Program-made: the position numbers and the translations under genes
NCBI RefSeq assembly: GCF_020497125.1
Contig: NC_059082.1
Location: 22,838,965-22,902,964 of the forward strand
Reading direction: 5' to 3'
Length of the DNA stretch: 64,000 nt
DNA from: Mauremys mutica
Lineage: Eukaryota > Chordata > Testudines > Geoemydidae
Shown: positions 51,585 through 62,303 of the stretch, piece after piece
Layout: every line of letters starts with the position of its first letter
Position numbering within the stretch: the stretch's first letter is position 1
The notes under the pieces: generated by a model
Databases searched by the model: none
What the model was told of the DNA's origin: nothing
What the model saw: the letters and a program-made list of their open reading frames with translations, nothing else

Positions 51585-53897
51585 AACTTCTCAGTAATAG
51601 TGATCGTGTTATTAAAGGTAACATCCTTGTAAGGGGCAAAATACCACAGAAACCCACCATAGTAGCATTTAACTTTAAAAAAAAAAAGACAAACTTACAC
51701 AAAAATGAGGAAGTTAGTTAACTGGAAATTAAAAGGAACAGCCAAAGAGTGAAATGTCTGCATGGAAACTTTTTTAACACACCATAAAAGAAGTTCAAAT
51801 GAAACGTGTAACCCAAATTTAAAAAAAACAGCAAGAGAACCAAAAAAATGCCATCATGGCTAAACAACAGACTAAAAGAGTTGGTTAGAGACAAAAAGGC
51901 ATCCTGTAAAAATTGGAAGTCAAATCCTACTGTGGAAAACAGAAAGGAACGTAAACTCTGGCAAGTCAAGGGTAAAAGTATAATTAGGCAGATCAAAAAA
52001 GAATCTGAAGAGCAACTAGCAAAAAACTAATAGCAATTTTTTTTAAAGTACATTGGAAGCAGGAAGTCTGACAAACAATCAGTGGTTTCACTGGATGATG
52101 GAAGTGGTAAAGCTGCACTCAAGAAAGACAAGGCTTTTATGGATAAGCTAAATGAATTCTTTGCATCAGACTTCTCTGCACATCTGAGCCATTCTTTTTA
52201 GGTAACAAATTTGAGGAACCATCCTTGATTGAGGTGTCAATAAAGGAGGTTATGGAACAAACTGATAAATTAAACTAGTACATCACCAGGACTAGATAGG
52301 ATTCACTCAAGAGTTCTGAAGGAACTCAAATATGAAATTGCAAAACAACTGGGGTATGTAACCTATTTCTTAAATCCACTTCTGTACCAGATAACTGGAG
52401 GTTAACTAATGTAATGCCATTTAAAAAAAACAAACAGGCTCCAGAGTTGATCCTGGCAATTATACGCCAGTAAACCTAATTTCAGTACCAGGCAAATTGA
52501 TTGAAACTATATTAAAGAATAGTATTATCAGACACATAGATGAACATAATGCATTGTGGAAGAGTCAACACAGCTTTTATCATGCCTCACCAATCTATTA
52601 GAATCCTTTAAGGTTGTCAAAAAGCATGTGGACAAAGATGATTCACGGGACATAGTATACTTGGACTTTCAGAAGGCCTTTACAAGGTCCCTCACCAAAG
52701 GCTCTTAAGCAAAGCAGACAGTCGTGGGACAAGAGGGAAGGTCCTCCCGTGGATCAGTAAGATGAGGGGGAAAGGGTAGGAATAAATGGTCAGTTTTCAC
52801 AGTGGAGAGAGGTAAATAGTGGGGTCCCACAAAGAACTATCCTGAGACCAGTGCTGTTCAACATATTCATAAATGACCTGGAAAAAGGGATAAACAGTGA
52901 GGTGGCAAATTTTGTAGACAATACAAAATTACTCAAGATAGTTAAGTCCAAAGCAGACTGTGAAGAGTTACAAAAGATCTCACAAAACAGAGTGACTTGG
53001 CAACAAAATGGCAGAAGAAATTCAATGTTGATAAATGCAAAGTAATGAGCATTGGAAAAACATAAATCATCTGTTACCGCTCAAGAAAGAGATCTTGGGG
53101 TCAGTCTGGATAGTTCTCTGAAAACATCCGCTCAATGTGCAGCAGCAGTCAAAAAAGCTAACAAAATATTAGGAACAAGATAGATAATAAGACAGAAAAT
53201 ATCACAGTGCCACTACATAAATCCATGGAAAGGCCACATTTTGAATACAGAGTTTAGTTCTGGTCGCCCCATCTCAAAAAAAAAAGACAGATTTGAATTG
53301 GAAAAGGTACAGAAAAGGGCAACATAAATTATCAGGGGTATGGAACAGCTTCCATATGAGGAGAGATTGAAAAGACTGGGACTATTCAGTTTAGAAAAGA
53401 GATGACTAAAGTGTGATATGAGAGAGGTCCATAAAATCATGAATGATGTGGAGAAAGTGAATAGGGAAGTGGTATTTACCCCTTCACAGAACACAAGAAC
53501 CACAGGTCACCCAATGAAATTAATAGACAGCAGGTTTAACACAAACACAAGGAAGTACTTCTTTGCGCAATGCACAGTTAATCTGTGGAACTTGTTGCCA
53601 GGGGATGTTGTGAAAGCCAAAAGTATAACTGTGTTCAAAATAAGAATTAGATCCGTTCATGGAGGATAGGTCCATCAATAGCTATTAGTCAAGGTGGTCA
53701 GGGATGCAACCCCATTCTCTGTGTGTCCCTAAATCTCTGACTGCCAGAAGCTGGGACTGGACGACAGAATATAGATCACTCAGTAATTGCCCAGTTCTGT
53801 TCATTCCCTTTGAAGCATCTGGCACTGGCCACTGTCAAAGACAGGATACTGGGCTAGATGGACCATTGGTCTGATGCAGTATGAGCCATTCTTCTGA
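51585..53897 (+). mobile_element. CR1-clade LINE, decayed ORF2 and 3' UTR
   Basis: Plus-strand fragments in shifting frames follow the order of a CR1/Jockey-type ORF2: MPSWLNNRLKELVRDKKASC (51848), then the reverse-transcriptase palm segment LFNIFINDLEKGINSEVANF with FVDNTKL in place of the catalytic FADDTKL type (52851), then FELEKVQKRAT, MEQLPYEERLKRLGLFSLEK (53340), NTRTTGHPMKL and RKYFFAQCTVNLWNLLPGDV (53490-53610). The 3' end 'ggatactgggctagatggac..ttggtctgatgcagtatg' is classic CR1. Several stops and frameshifts: a dead copy. Confidence 0.88.
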
Positions 53898-54878
53898 GCA
53901 AACTCATGTCTCACTGATGATGGATGAGCGCCAATATGGTGTACTGGAGAAGAGGGTGTCAGCTGCTTGTTAGCTACTGAAACACCTCCTATAAACTGCT
54001 CTCAGAAATATCTCGCTTGTCTAATAGGAGGCTGTTTGCCACCTCTTGCAAACTGCAGGAAAGCACAGTGATTACAACACCGTGAAGAGACATGGGGGAG
54101 TAATGGTACAAGCATGTTAGCCTCAATATCTCATTGACACTGGCACTGGTGGAACTGGCAGAGAGGCTCACAAACAAACAACAGTACAGGTCTGTTTCAG
54201 TACAAAAAGAAACATGTTCCAATTTCTAATCTGAAACAATAAATTACTTATGCTAACAAACAAAAATGCCAAGGGCTGAAGCTATTTTAGCTGATCCTAG
54301 TCCAAGATAATCTTTTGACTTTATTTTTTCCTGTGTAGGAAAAAATAAAAAGTAGGGCTGCCAAGCGATTAAAAAAAAATCATGGTTAATTGTGCAATTA
54401 AAAAATTAATTGCGCTCTTAAACAATAATAGAATATCATTTATTTAAATATTTTTGGATGTTTTCTACATTTTCAAATATATTGATTTCAATTACAACAG
54501 AATACAAAGTGTACAGTGCTCACTTTATATTTATTTTTGGTTACAAATATTTGCACTGTAAAAAAACAAAAATTGTATTTTTCAATTCACCTAATACAAG
54601 TAGTGTAATGCAATCTCTTTATCATGAAAGTTGAACTTACAAATGTAGAATTATGTACAAAAAAAACCCTGCATTCAAAAATAAAACAATGTAAAATTTT
54701 AAAGCCTAGAAGTCCATTCAGTCCTATTTCTTGTTCAGCCAATTGCTCAAACAAGTTTGTTTACATTTGCAGGAGATAATACTGCCATCTTCTTATTTAC
54801 GTCACCTGAAAGTGAGAACAAGCATTCTCATGGCACTGTTGTAGCTGTTGTCGCAAGATATTCACGTGCCAGATGCGC

Positions 54879-55361
54879 TCAAGATTCATATGTCCCTTTA
54901 TGATTCCACCACCATTCCAGGGGACATTCATCCATGCTAATGACGGGTTCTGCTCGATAACAATCAAAAGCAGTGTGGACTGACGCATGTTCATTTTCAT
55001 TATCTGAGTCAGATGCCACCAGCAGAAGGTTGATTTTCATTTTTGGTGGTTTGGGTTCTGTAGTTTTCGCATTGGAGTGTTGCTCTCTTAAGAATTCTGA
55101 ACGCATGTTCCACACCTCGTCTCTCTCAGATTTTGAAAGGCACTTCAGATTCTTAAACCTTGGGTCAAGTGCTGTAGTTATCTTTAGAAATCTCACATTG
55201 AAACCTTCTTTGCGTTTTGTGAACTCTGCAGTGAAAGTGTTCTTAAAATGAACAACAGGTGCTGGGTCATCATCCAAGACTGCTATAACATGAAATATAT
55301 GGCAGAATGCAGGTAAAACAGAACAGGAGACATACAATTCTCCCCCAAGGAGTTCAGTCAC
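54879..55361 (-). pseudogene. hAT transposase fragment (ZBED-like)
   Basis: 160 codons open from 55361 to 54879. They contain TELLGGELYVSCS, KNTFTAEFTKRKEG, the hAT-typical TALDPRFKNLKCL, KSERDEVWNM and ISMDECPLEWWW. This is the middle part of a hAT-superfamily transposase just before the C-terminal dimerisation region. Continuing down into the left arm (54870-54780), shifted pieces of the dimerisation motif (pattern A-VPxE--FS-SGD) are seen. The frame is broken and the N-terminus absent, so it is a pseudogene within the element 54353-55982. The Met start is not meaningful. Confidence 0.8.
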
Positions 55362-55444
55362 AAATTTAATTAATGAACAATTTTTTAATGAGCATCATTA
55401 GCATGGAAGCATGTGCTCTGGAATGGTGGTAGAAGCATGAGGGG

Positions 55445-55620
55445 CATACAAATATTTAGCATATCTGGCACGTAAATACCTACAAAAATGCCATGCAAAT
55501 GCCTGTTTTCACTTTCTGGTGACATTGTAAAGAAGAAGAGGGCAGCATTATCTCCTGTAAATGTAAACAAACTTGTTGTCTTAGTGACTGGCTGAACAAG
55601 AAGTAGGACTGAGTGGACTT
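55445..55620 (+). pseudogene. Inverted second copy of hAT transposase C-terminus
   Basis: Plus-strand reading, with frame breaks, gives pieces like ARKYLQKCHA, then FSLSGDIVKKKRAALS and PVNVNKL, the hAT C-terminal dimerisation region. The left arm holds the same region on the minus strand, so the element carries two head-to-head 3' ends. Decayed and non-coding today. Confidence 0.65.
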
Positions 55621-56441
55621 GTAGGCTCTGAAGTTTTACACTGTTTTGTTTTTGAATGCAGTTATGTAACATAAAAACCCTGACATTTGTAAATTGCACT
55701 TTCACCACAAAGAGATTAAACTACATTACTTGTATGAGGTGAATTGAAAAATATTATTTCTTTTATCATGTTTACAGTGCAAATATTTATAATAAAAATA
55801 ATATATACTTTGATTTCAATTACAACACAGAATATATATGAAAATGTAGAAAAACATCCAAAATATTTAATAAATTTCAATTGGTATTCTATTGTTTAAC
55901 AGTGCGAATAAAACTGTGATTAATCAGGATTAATTTTTTTGAGTTAATTGCGTGAGTTAACTGTGATTAATCGACAGCCCTAATAAAAAGATTTACCCTT
56001 CAGAGGATTTGTCAAAAGAGCTGGATGAGGATAATGTTTTTTCACATCAGATTTAAGTAAAACATGTTGTTCCCTAAGAAATTTATCATACAAAAAATAG
56101 CTTCAATAAATGGTCTTTGTTGAGTCTCCTTCCCTCTCACTTGTTCCAGAGATGTGGGATCTTTAGTATTCCTTGAGAATTTCTGTCCTTTCCTTCTTAC
56201 TCTTGCCTTTATACCTACATTTTTCTGGAAACTTTTACACACTTGGCTGCTATTAACAGTTTCCCAGGGAAAAATTCCACATACAAAATGGCTGCAATGG
56301 TGGACCCAACTACTTATAGTCATTGATCCATTTTTTAAACTTCCTATACAAATGGCTCTACAGACTATTAATACCCCTTGCACTTATTAAGCAATAATCA
56401 ACACAAGCATCCTTACACTGCCTCAAGTATAAAGACTCTTA

Positions 56442-56855
56442 GGGTATGTCTACACTACCATGTTACAGCGCGGCCGCGGCAGTGCTGTGACATGGGCAGT
56501 ATAGACTAGGGTGACCAGATAGAAGGGTGAAAAATCAGGACAAGGGGTAGGGGGTAATAGGAAGCTATATAAGAAAAAGCCCCAAATATCAGGACTGTCC
56601 CTATAAAAATCGGGACATCTGGTCACCCTAGTATAGACACACTTTATTGCTGAGGGAGAGCTCTCCCGGCGACGACAACCCCCACCCCCAAACGAGCGGT
56701 GGTAGCTTTATCGCTGGGAGCATGGCTCCTGGCAATAAAGTTCTGTCTATACTGGTGCTTTTCAGCGCTAAAACTTTTGTCGCTCAGGGGGGTGTTTTTT
56801 CACACCCCTGAACAACAAAAGTTTTAGCGCTGAAAGTGGCTATGTAGATACAGCC
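56442..56855. mobile_element. TA-flanked MITE, host of a nested hAT
   Basis: Bounded by TA (56440-56441, 56856-56857). Ends GGGTATGTCTACACTACCA and, inverted, GGCTGTATCTACATAGCCA. It contains inner inverted phrases 'cagcgctaaaacttttgt' and 'caaaagttttagcgctg' (56763-56832). Split by the hAT MITE 56507-56630. Confidence 0.75.
56507..56630. mobile_element. hAT MITE (TAGGGTGACCAGA family), complete
   Basis: 124 bp with near-perfect 15-bp terminal inverted repeats TAGGGTGACCAGATA / TAGGGTGACCAGATG. Exact 8-bp duplication GTATAGAC at 56499-56506 and 56631-56638, lying inside the TA-flanked MITE. Related to the truncated end at 9681. Confidence 0.92.
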
Positions 56856-57639
56856 TAAGCCTAACAACTGACGCAAGCCTACACTGCCAAGCTGTAGAAA
56901 TATTTTGGGAAACAGTCACTCTCTTCACTAGCAATGCTTTGTCACTGGATTCCCCCAGCTAAATGAGCAATTGGATTCTTTGCTCATTTCAGAGATTAAT
57001 AAATCATGTGGCTGTCGTTCCAACCAATTTATACAACTGCTAAGAAATACATAATAATGCACTGAACTTCATATAAATTATCTACGTTTATGGTTATGAT
57101 TTGAAACGACTAAGGATTTTTACTTTGAGAAATAAGATTACATATCTAGCAACAAACTGAAATAGTTTTTTGCAACTTGGAATATACTAAATGATTTCCT
57201 TCCCTAGTTTCAGACATCTGTTAGACATCTTAGAGAGGAGTTTGCCTTCAACATGATAAACATGTAGAAAAAAATTTCTTAAAACCACTCACACTCGTGG
57301 AGCAAATCAATGAGATGCTACAGATTTTATGCAACTTCAAAACAATCCCATCCTGCTTTGGGCTATGCTGGCAAAAACAGTCTCATTGAGCTAAAACAAC
57401 AGCCACATGTCCAGACTTTAATATACTAAATTACTTTATTTCAGAATAGTTTCATAAGACAAATAATATCCCTCATGGAAAAGCCCATGAGACCTGAATA
57501 AAGAATTATATACACGTTCTACAGAATTTTTAAGCCAACCTATAAAATAGCAGGGACATAATTCACTAATAAATTTTACTGGTTTTAAGAATAATTTCTA
57601 TGGAACTTTTTTGGTTTCATCCTATCATATACCCACAGC

Positions 57640-58450
57640 ATCAGTGCTACTTCCTCAACTTGGCTCAGTCTCTTGGGGGAACCCCTTCAATGTGCAAGAT
57701 TCTAAGAGGTGTCACTCTTCCTTTAAGGTAGGCCACAGGGCTTCACCGCCTCTTGAGACTGAACCTCTAGGACTTCAGCGCTCCTGCTTCACACCGTGAG
57801 CTCTGTCCCGCAAGTCCAAATGAGACAGCTCCTGGTAGAGACTTCAGGGATTAATGCACTTCAACAAGTATTTACAGTGACATTCCAGCAGCGTTTTCAA
57901 AACAGTAGGGTTTATTAGCCAAGGGGAACCTTGCATAGAACATCCTTAGGTTAGCATAGAACATTAAAGTTAAAGTACAGTCCACCCTGGTCATTCCAGA
58001 ACAATTTACCAGCCAAACTGCAGGGAACTCCATTTCCAGGCTCTCTGGCTTTCTCTCTAACTTTCTCAGTCAACCTTCTGGGGAGACAGCCCAGACTTGT
58101 TCCAGAACCCATTTTACTCCCCCACCACACACCTTCAAGTTCTTTGATCTTGAGTTGGGGTTTCTAGTCAGCTTCCCTGCTGAGAGGTGGGGAAATCCAT
58201 GAGTCATTGGTGCTTGCATTGTCTCTTTGGCCCCCAGTGTTGATCTGGGTGGGTTTTAACCAGTTCCTTGGTGATTTTTCATTCCACCCTGACAGGGAGG
58301 TGACATGCACATCTCTTAGTCTGCTGGGAAAGCAAACTTAATCCTTCCCACTCTCTCCCCTCCACTGGGTAGCAATGCAAAATATAGGGGAAACTGAGGA
58401 AGACGTAGGCCTCATAAAAATATTACCAAAAATTATCACTTTGTCTCACA
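57640..58450 (-). mobile_element. Probable solo LTR, minus strand
   Basis: On the minus strand it begins TGTGAGACAAAGTGATAAT and runs ~800 bp with no coding, with an AATAAA signal (plus-strand tttatt near 57910) about two-thirds along, as in a U3-R-U5 layout. No matching second LTR, primer-binding site or internal genes are seen nearby. The left end and target duplication could not be fixed. It could be another repeat type. Confidence 0.4.
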
Positions 58451-59067
58451 CCCATCTTAATTGCACTGGATTTTCCATAAGAAATACATAAATCTACTAA
58501 TGCAAGGGTCATGGTAACATTTCATTTTCTTTTATATTAAATTTGCACCCCTCAGTTGCTATTATGATTCTTCCTGTACACACGCAAACTAAAGAGCTCC
58601 AAATCTTTCATCTTGAGGGTGGTCATCAATCTACAAATGGCTAAATATTTATCTAAATCTAGGCTCATTGTACTGCATAACGGGCAGTGTTTTATACTTC
58701 ATAAACATCATATAACATAAGCAGCAAGGTTCACTGAATTTTAAACATAGCTACCAGAAGGTTCTCAGAATAATTAAGATGCACTTTTCCCTTTTAATAT
58801 TCACAAATCTTTGTTCAGATTTGAACAGATTTGAAGAAATAATGAAGAACAAAGCTGAACAAATTACCTCCAGATCTCAGGTCAATTACTGCCCTAAAAT
58901 TATCAAGCCTTCTTTAATTTAAAATGACTTAAGATGACATCAAAGTGAAATTCAATCCTGTTTAGTCTTCATTTGACCTACCTTTATATTATTCTAGGGT
59001 ATACAGTAGAATAGTCCAATTTTCAAAGGCCAACATGCAAAATGTAAATTCAACAGTTATGTTTCTG

Positions 59068-59332
59068 GGGCCTGGATTACACTAAAAACTTATATACCAG
59101 GATAGCTAGCTCGGTCAGGTGTCTGAAAAAACCCACATCTCCTAATGACATAGCTATGCTCACAAAAAAAAAACAGTGTTGATACAGCAGTGCCGACAGA
59201 AGAGGTGGTTCAGGAAGGTGGCATTCCTACACCAGCAGAAACAGTTCTTCTCCCGGTGTACACTGCAGCGATACTAGGGGGCTATGCCAACATAGCTATA
59301 CCGACACAGATTCTGTCGTGTAGACATAGCCC
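59068..59332. mobile_element. Probable MITE (GTCTACAC-end type)
   Basis: Left GGGGCCTGGATTACACT and right (inverted) TTGGGCTATGTCTACACGAC are similar to ends of the TA-flanked MITEs at 56442, 60219 and 62092. Diverged and edges approximate. Confidence 0.5.
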
Positions 59333-59364
59333 AAATTCCCATGTCTGAACATACAAATCAAATA

Positions 59365-59749
59365 CAGTAGAACCTCAGTGTTACGAACACCAGGGTTACG
59401 AACTGACCGGTCAACCACACACCTCATTTGGAACTGGAAGTACACTGTCAGGCAGCAGACACAAAAACAAAAGCAAATACAGTGCAGTACTGTATTAAAC
59501 ATAAACTACTTAAAAAAAAAGGAAAGTTTAAAAAACGATTTGACAAGGTAAGGAAACTGTTTCTGTGCCAGTTTCATTTAAATTAAGATGGTTAAAAGCA
59601 GCATTTTTCTTCTGCATAGTGAAGTTTCAAAGCTGTATTAAGTCAATGCTGTTTGAAAGAACAACCCTAACGTTTTGTTCAGAGTTACGAGCATTTCAGT
59701 TATGAACAACCTCCATTCCTGACGTGTTTGTAACTCTGAGGTTCTACTG
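59365..59749. mobile_element. Tigger-like MITE (CAGTAGAACCTCAGAG family), copy 2
   Basis: 385 bp between TA dinucleotides (59363-59364, 59750-59751). Ends CAGTAGAACCTCAGTGTTAC and, inverted, CAGTAGAACCTCAGAGTTAC. Colinear with 38725-39114 and less decayed at its ends. Confidence 0.85.
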
Positions 59750-60218
59750 TAACTGCACATGGTTTTCACATGCAACCAGAGTTCTGTAAGTGCACACCAA
59801 TTTCACTTGGCTTCCCTGTGACTGACTTGGTGCTGGTCTATAATAATTTTTGAATATTATATATTCTATTTTTCTGACTTAAGAAGACAGTAATGTATGA
59901 ATACAAGGGATGAATTCAAGCGAGGTCTGGTTGCATCTAAGCAGGAAAGAGGACAATAGCTTCAGAAAGTCACCTATGTAGTCACATTTCAGGGACAATA
60001 CTAGACTAATTTGCTTTGATGTACCACCTCCGACTCCGAGATCTGTAAACACAGAACTGGGAACAAGAGACAAAGGGCTTCTAAGGGGATAAAAGTGACT
60101 TTCTCAAGGGAGAGAGAGAGTGGTTGTTGAGAGTCATTGATGAGAAGTGGTTCTCCCAGACCACAGAGGTCATGGGAGGGAGTGAAGACAGACCCGCCTG
60201 AGGCATGGCAGGCCTCTA

Positions 60219-61206
60219 GGGGTACGTCTACACTGTAATTAAAACCTGTGGCTGACCCATGCCAGCTGACTCAGGCTTATGCTAATGGGCTGTATAATTG
60301 TGGTGCAGACGTTCGGGTGTGGTCATAGAAGCCAGGCTTCAGCCCAAGCCCCAAATGTCTACACCACAGTTAAATAGCCCCTTGCCCCGAGCCCAAGTCA
60401 GCTCTCACAGTCCAGCAGTGTAGATATACCCAGGGCCTTCCTTACCCATAAACAAACTATGCAGCTGCGTAGGGCTCCAAAGTGCCCCAAATTTCCTTGT
60501 GCTGCTATGCAGCTGAGTGTTGCTCCAGCGGCCAGCCTGATCCCCCAGCCACATGAGCCGGCCAGGAAAGCTGCCTCCACTCTCGCCCCGCGCCCACTCC
60601 ACCCCGTCCCCATAGCTCCCGTCACGTCCCCACCCCGCCTCTTCCCATCCTTGCTCCGATTCAGCCCCACCGCCACTCCACTCCTTCCCCAAAGCCCCCG
60701 CCCCTGCTCTGCCCCTGCCCCTTCCCACCCCTGCCCCAACCCAGCCCTGCCCCCACTCCACCGCACCCCTTCCCCGAGCTACATCCCAGGGGACTGAAGC
60801 AGGGGTTGGGCGCGCCCTGCACTCACAGGGGGCGGGAAGTGGAGCAACCTGGCCCCAGCCATGCTGCCGGTTCTCCCCCTTACCCCCCAAGTCCCAAGGC
60901 TGGGAGCCAGGGGAGCAGAGCGGAGCGAGCTGGGGCCAGGTCACTCCACTTCCCTCCGCCCCATGAGTGCAGGGTCGGGCACACCCTGCAATCACAGGGC
61001 GGCAGGAAGTGGAGCAGCCCGGCCCCAACCCACTCCGCTCCGCCAGCTTGTGCGGGAGGGCAGTTCACCCCTGCCCCCCCCAAGCCTGCTCCTGCCCCCA
61101 CAGACCTTGGGTGCAGCTCCCCGCTCCCCCACGGAGACCTAGGTATCCCCCCACGGAAGGGCTGCATAGGGCACCACAATGTCTAGGGGCAGCCCTGCAT
61201 ATACCC
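60219..61206. mobile_element. TA-flanked MITE, host of a nested hAT
   Basis: TA at 60217-60218 and 61207-61208. Ends GGGGTACGTCTACACTG and, inverted and re-joined across the insertion, GGGTATATCTACACTG. Almost all of the element (60219-60430) lies left of the inserted hAT 60431-61197; only the last few bases lie to the right. Confidence 0.75.
60431..61197. mobile_element. hAT nonautonomous element, GC-rich, nested
   Basis: 767 bp. Starts CAGGGCCTTCCTTACCC and ends ...GGGGCAGCCCTG. Flanking 8-mers gatatacc (60423-60430) and catatacc (61198-61205) match at 7 of 8, a slightly decayed target duplication. The interior has inverted GC-rich units 'gggaagtggagc...ctggggcc' resembling those in 15779-16504. 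The 207-residue and other frames here lack any known domain. Confidence 0.78.
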
Positions 61207-61292
61207 TAGGAAACATACATCTATAGGCCTTCTGTTTGAATATCCTTGATTTTCATTCTTGTTATGCTTTGTTCCTACTGCAATGCATAAAC

Positions 61293-61706
61293 CAGTGGCT
61301 CTCAACCTTTCCAGACAACTGTACCCCTTTCAGGTGCCAGATTTGTCTTGCACACCCCCAAGTTTCACCTCACTACAAAACTACTTGCTTACAAAATCAT
61401 ACATAAAAATACAAAAGTGTCACAGCCACACTATTACTGAAACATTGCTTCCTTTCTCATTTATACCAGATAATTATAAAATAAATCAATTGGAATATAA
61501 ATATTATACTTGCATATCAATATATAATAGACAGAGCAGTATAAACAAGTCACTGTCTGTATGAAATTTTAGATTTTACTGACTTCGCTAGTGCTTTTTA
61601 TGTTGCCTGTTGTAAAACTAGGCAAATATCTAGAAGAGTTGAGGTGCTGGCTGGAAGACCTCTGTGTACCCCCAGGAGTACACATACCCTTGGTTGAGAA
61701 CCGCTG
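61293..61706. mobile_element. hAT MITE (CAGTGGCTCTCAACC family)
   Basis: 414 bp. Ends CAGTGGCTCTCAACCTTTCC and, inverted, CAGCGGTTCTCAACCAAGGG, as in vertebrate hAT/Charlie elements. Flanking 8-mers gcataaac (61285-61292) and acataaac (61707-61714) match at 7 of 8. No transposase. Confidence 0.83.
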
Positions 61707-62091
61707 ACATAAACAATGCTTTGTTTGGAGAAGCTGTCTGGTCATCTATATCAATCCCAAAGTGAAGACTTGCAGGTGACAACCCCCATCAGGTTGGCTG
61801 AGTGATCAGTTGAAACATAGGGTGCTGTGTCCCAGGGCCCTGGCTAAAAGTGGGACATTTGCAGGATTCCACGCCAGCAAAGGTAAGGGCAAAAGGCCAA
61901 ATATTTGAGGGGGTGCACTCAGAGACCAGAGAGGGGTCAAAGATGAAGCTGTTACCCCTGTAACTGTGCTAGTCCCCATTTGATATACTACTGTGTTCCT
62001 AAGAATTTCACCAAGAGAACAATTGCCACCACCCTACCCCATCCCATCCCCCCCCCTTTTTTTTTGTTTGTTATTACACTAAGTCCTGGTC

Positions 62092-62303
62092 TACAGTACA
62101 AACTTATGTCACTCAGGGATGTAGGCACCTATTATACTGACATAACTCCCTGTGTAAACAGTGCTATGTCGATGGGAGGATTTCTGTCAATGTATCTAGT
62201 GCCTCTCAAGGAGGTGGAGTACCTAACACCAATGGGAGAAGCTCTCCAGTTGGCGAAAGCAGCCTCTTCATTACACTACAGCTCTGTAAGTGTAGACAAG
62301 CCC
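62092..62303. mobile_element. TA-flanked MITE (GTCTACA-end type)
   Basis: TA at 62090-62091 and 62304-62305. Left AGTCCTGGTCTACAGTAC and right (inverted) GGGCTTGTCTACACTTAC are imperfect inverted ends. About 212 bp, no coding. Confidence 0.6.

Larger units (their letters stand above)
54353..55982 (-). mobile_element. Fold-back hAT element with transposase remnant
   Basis: 1630 bp with ends TAGGGCTGCCAAGCGATTAA and, inverted, TAGGGCTGTCGATTAATCAC. Exact 8-bp duplication ATAAAAAG at 54345-54352 and 55983-55990. The left ~590 bp (to 54943) and right ~588 bp (from 55395) are inverted copies of each other. The central ~450 bp is unique and, on the minus strand, encodes part of a ZBED-type hAT transposase. 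Both arms carry the 3' end of that gene. The N-terminal half, including any BED zinc finger, is missing, so it cannot make a full transposase. Confidence 0.93.

Noticed and set aside
60405..61209. 207-residue minus frame and neighbouring frames
   Set aside because: They lie inside the nested GC-rich hAT 60431-61197; the sequence is repeat-derived and low in stops by composition.
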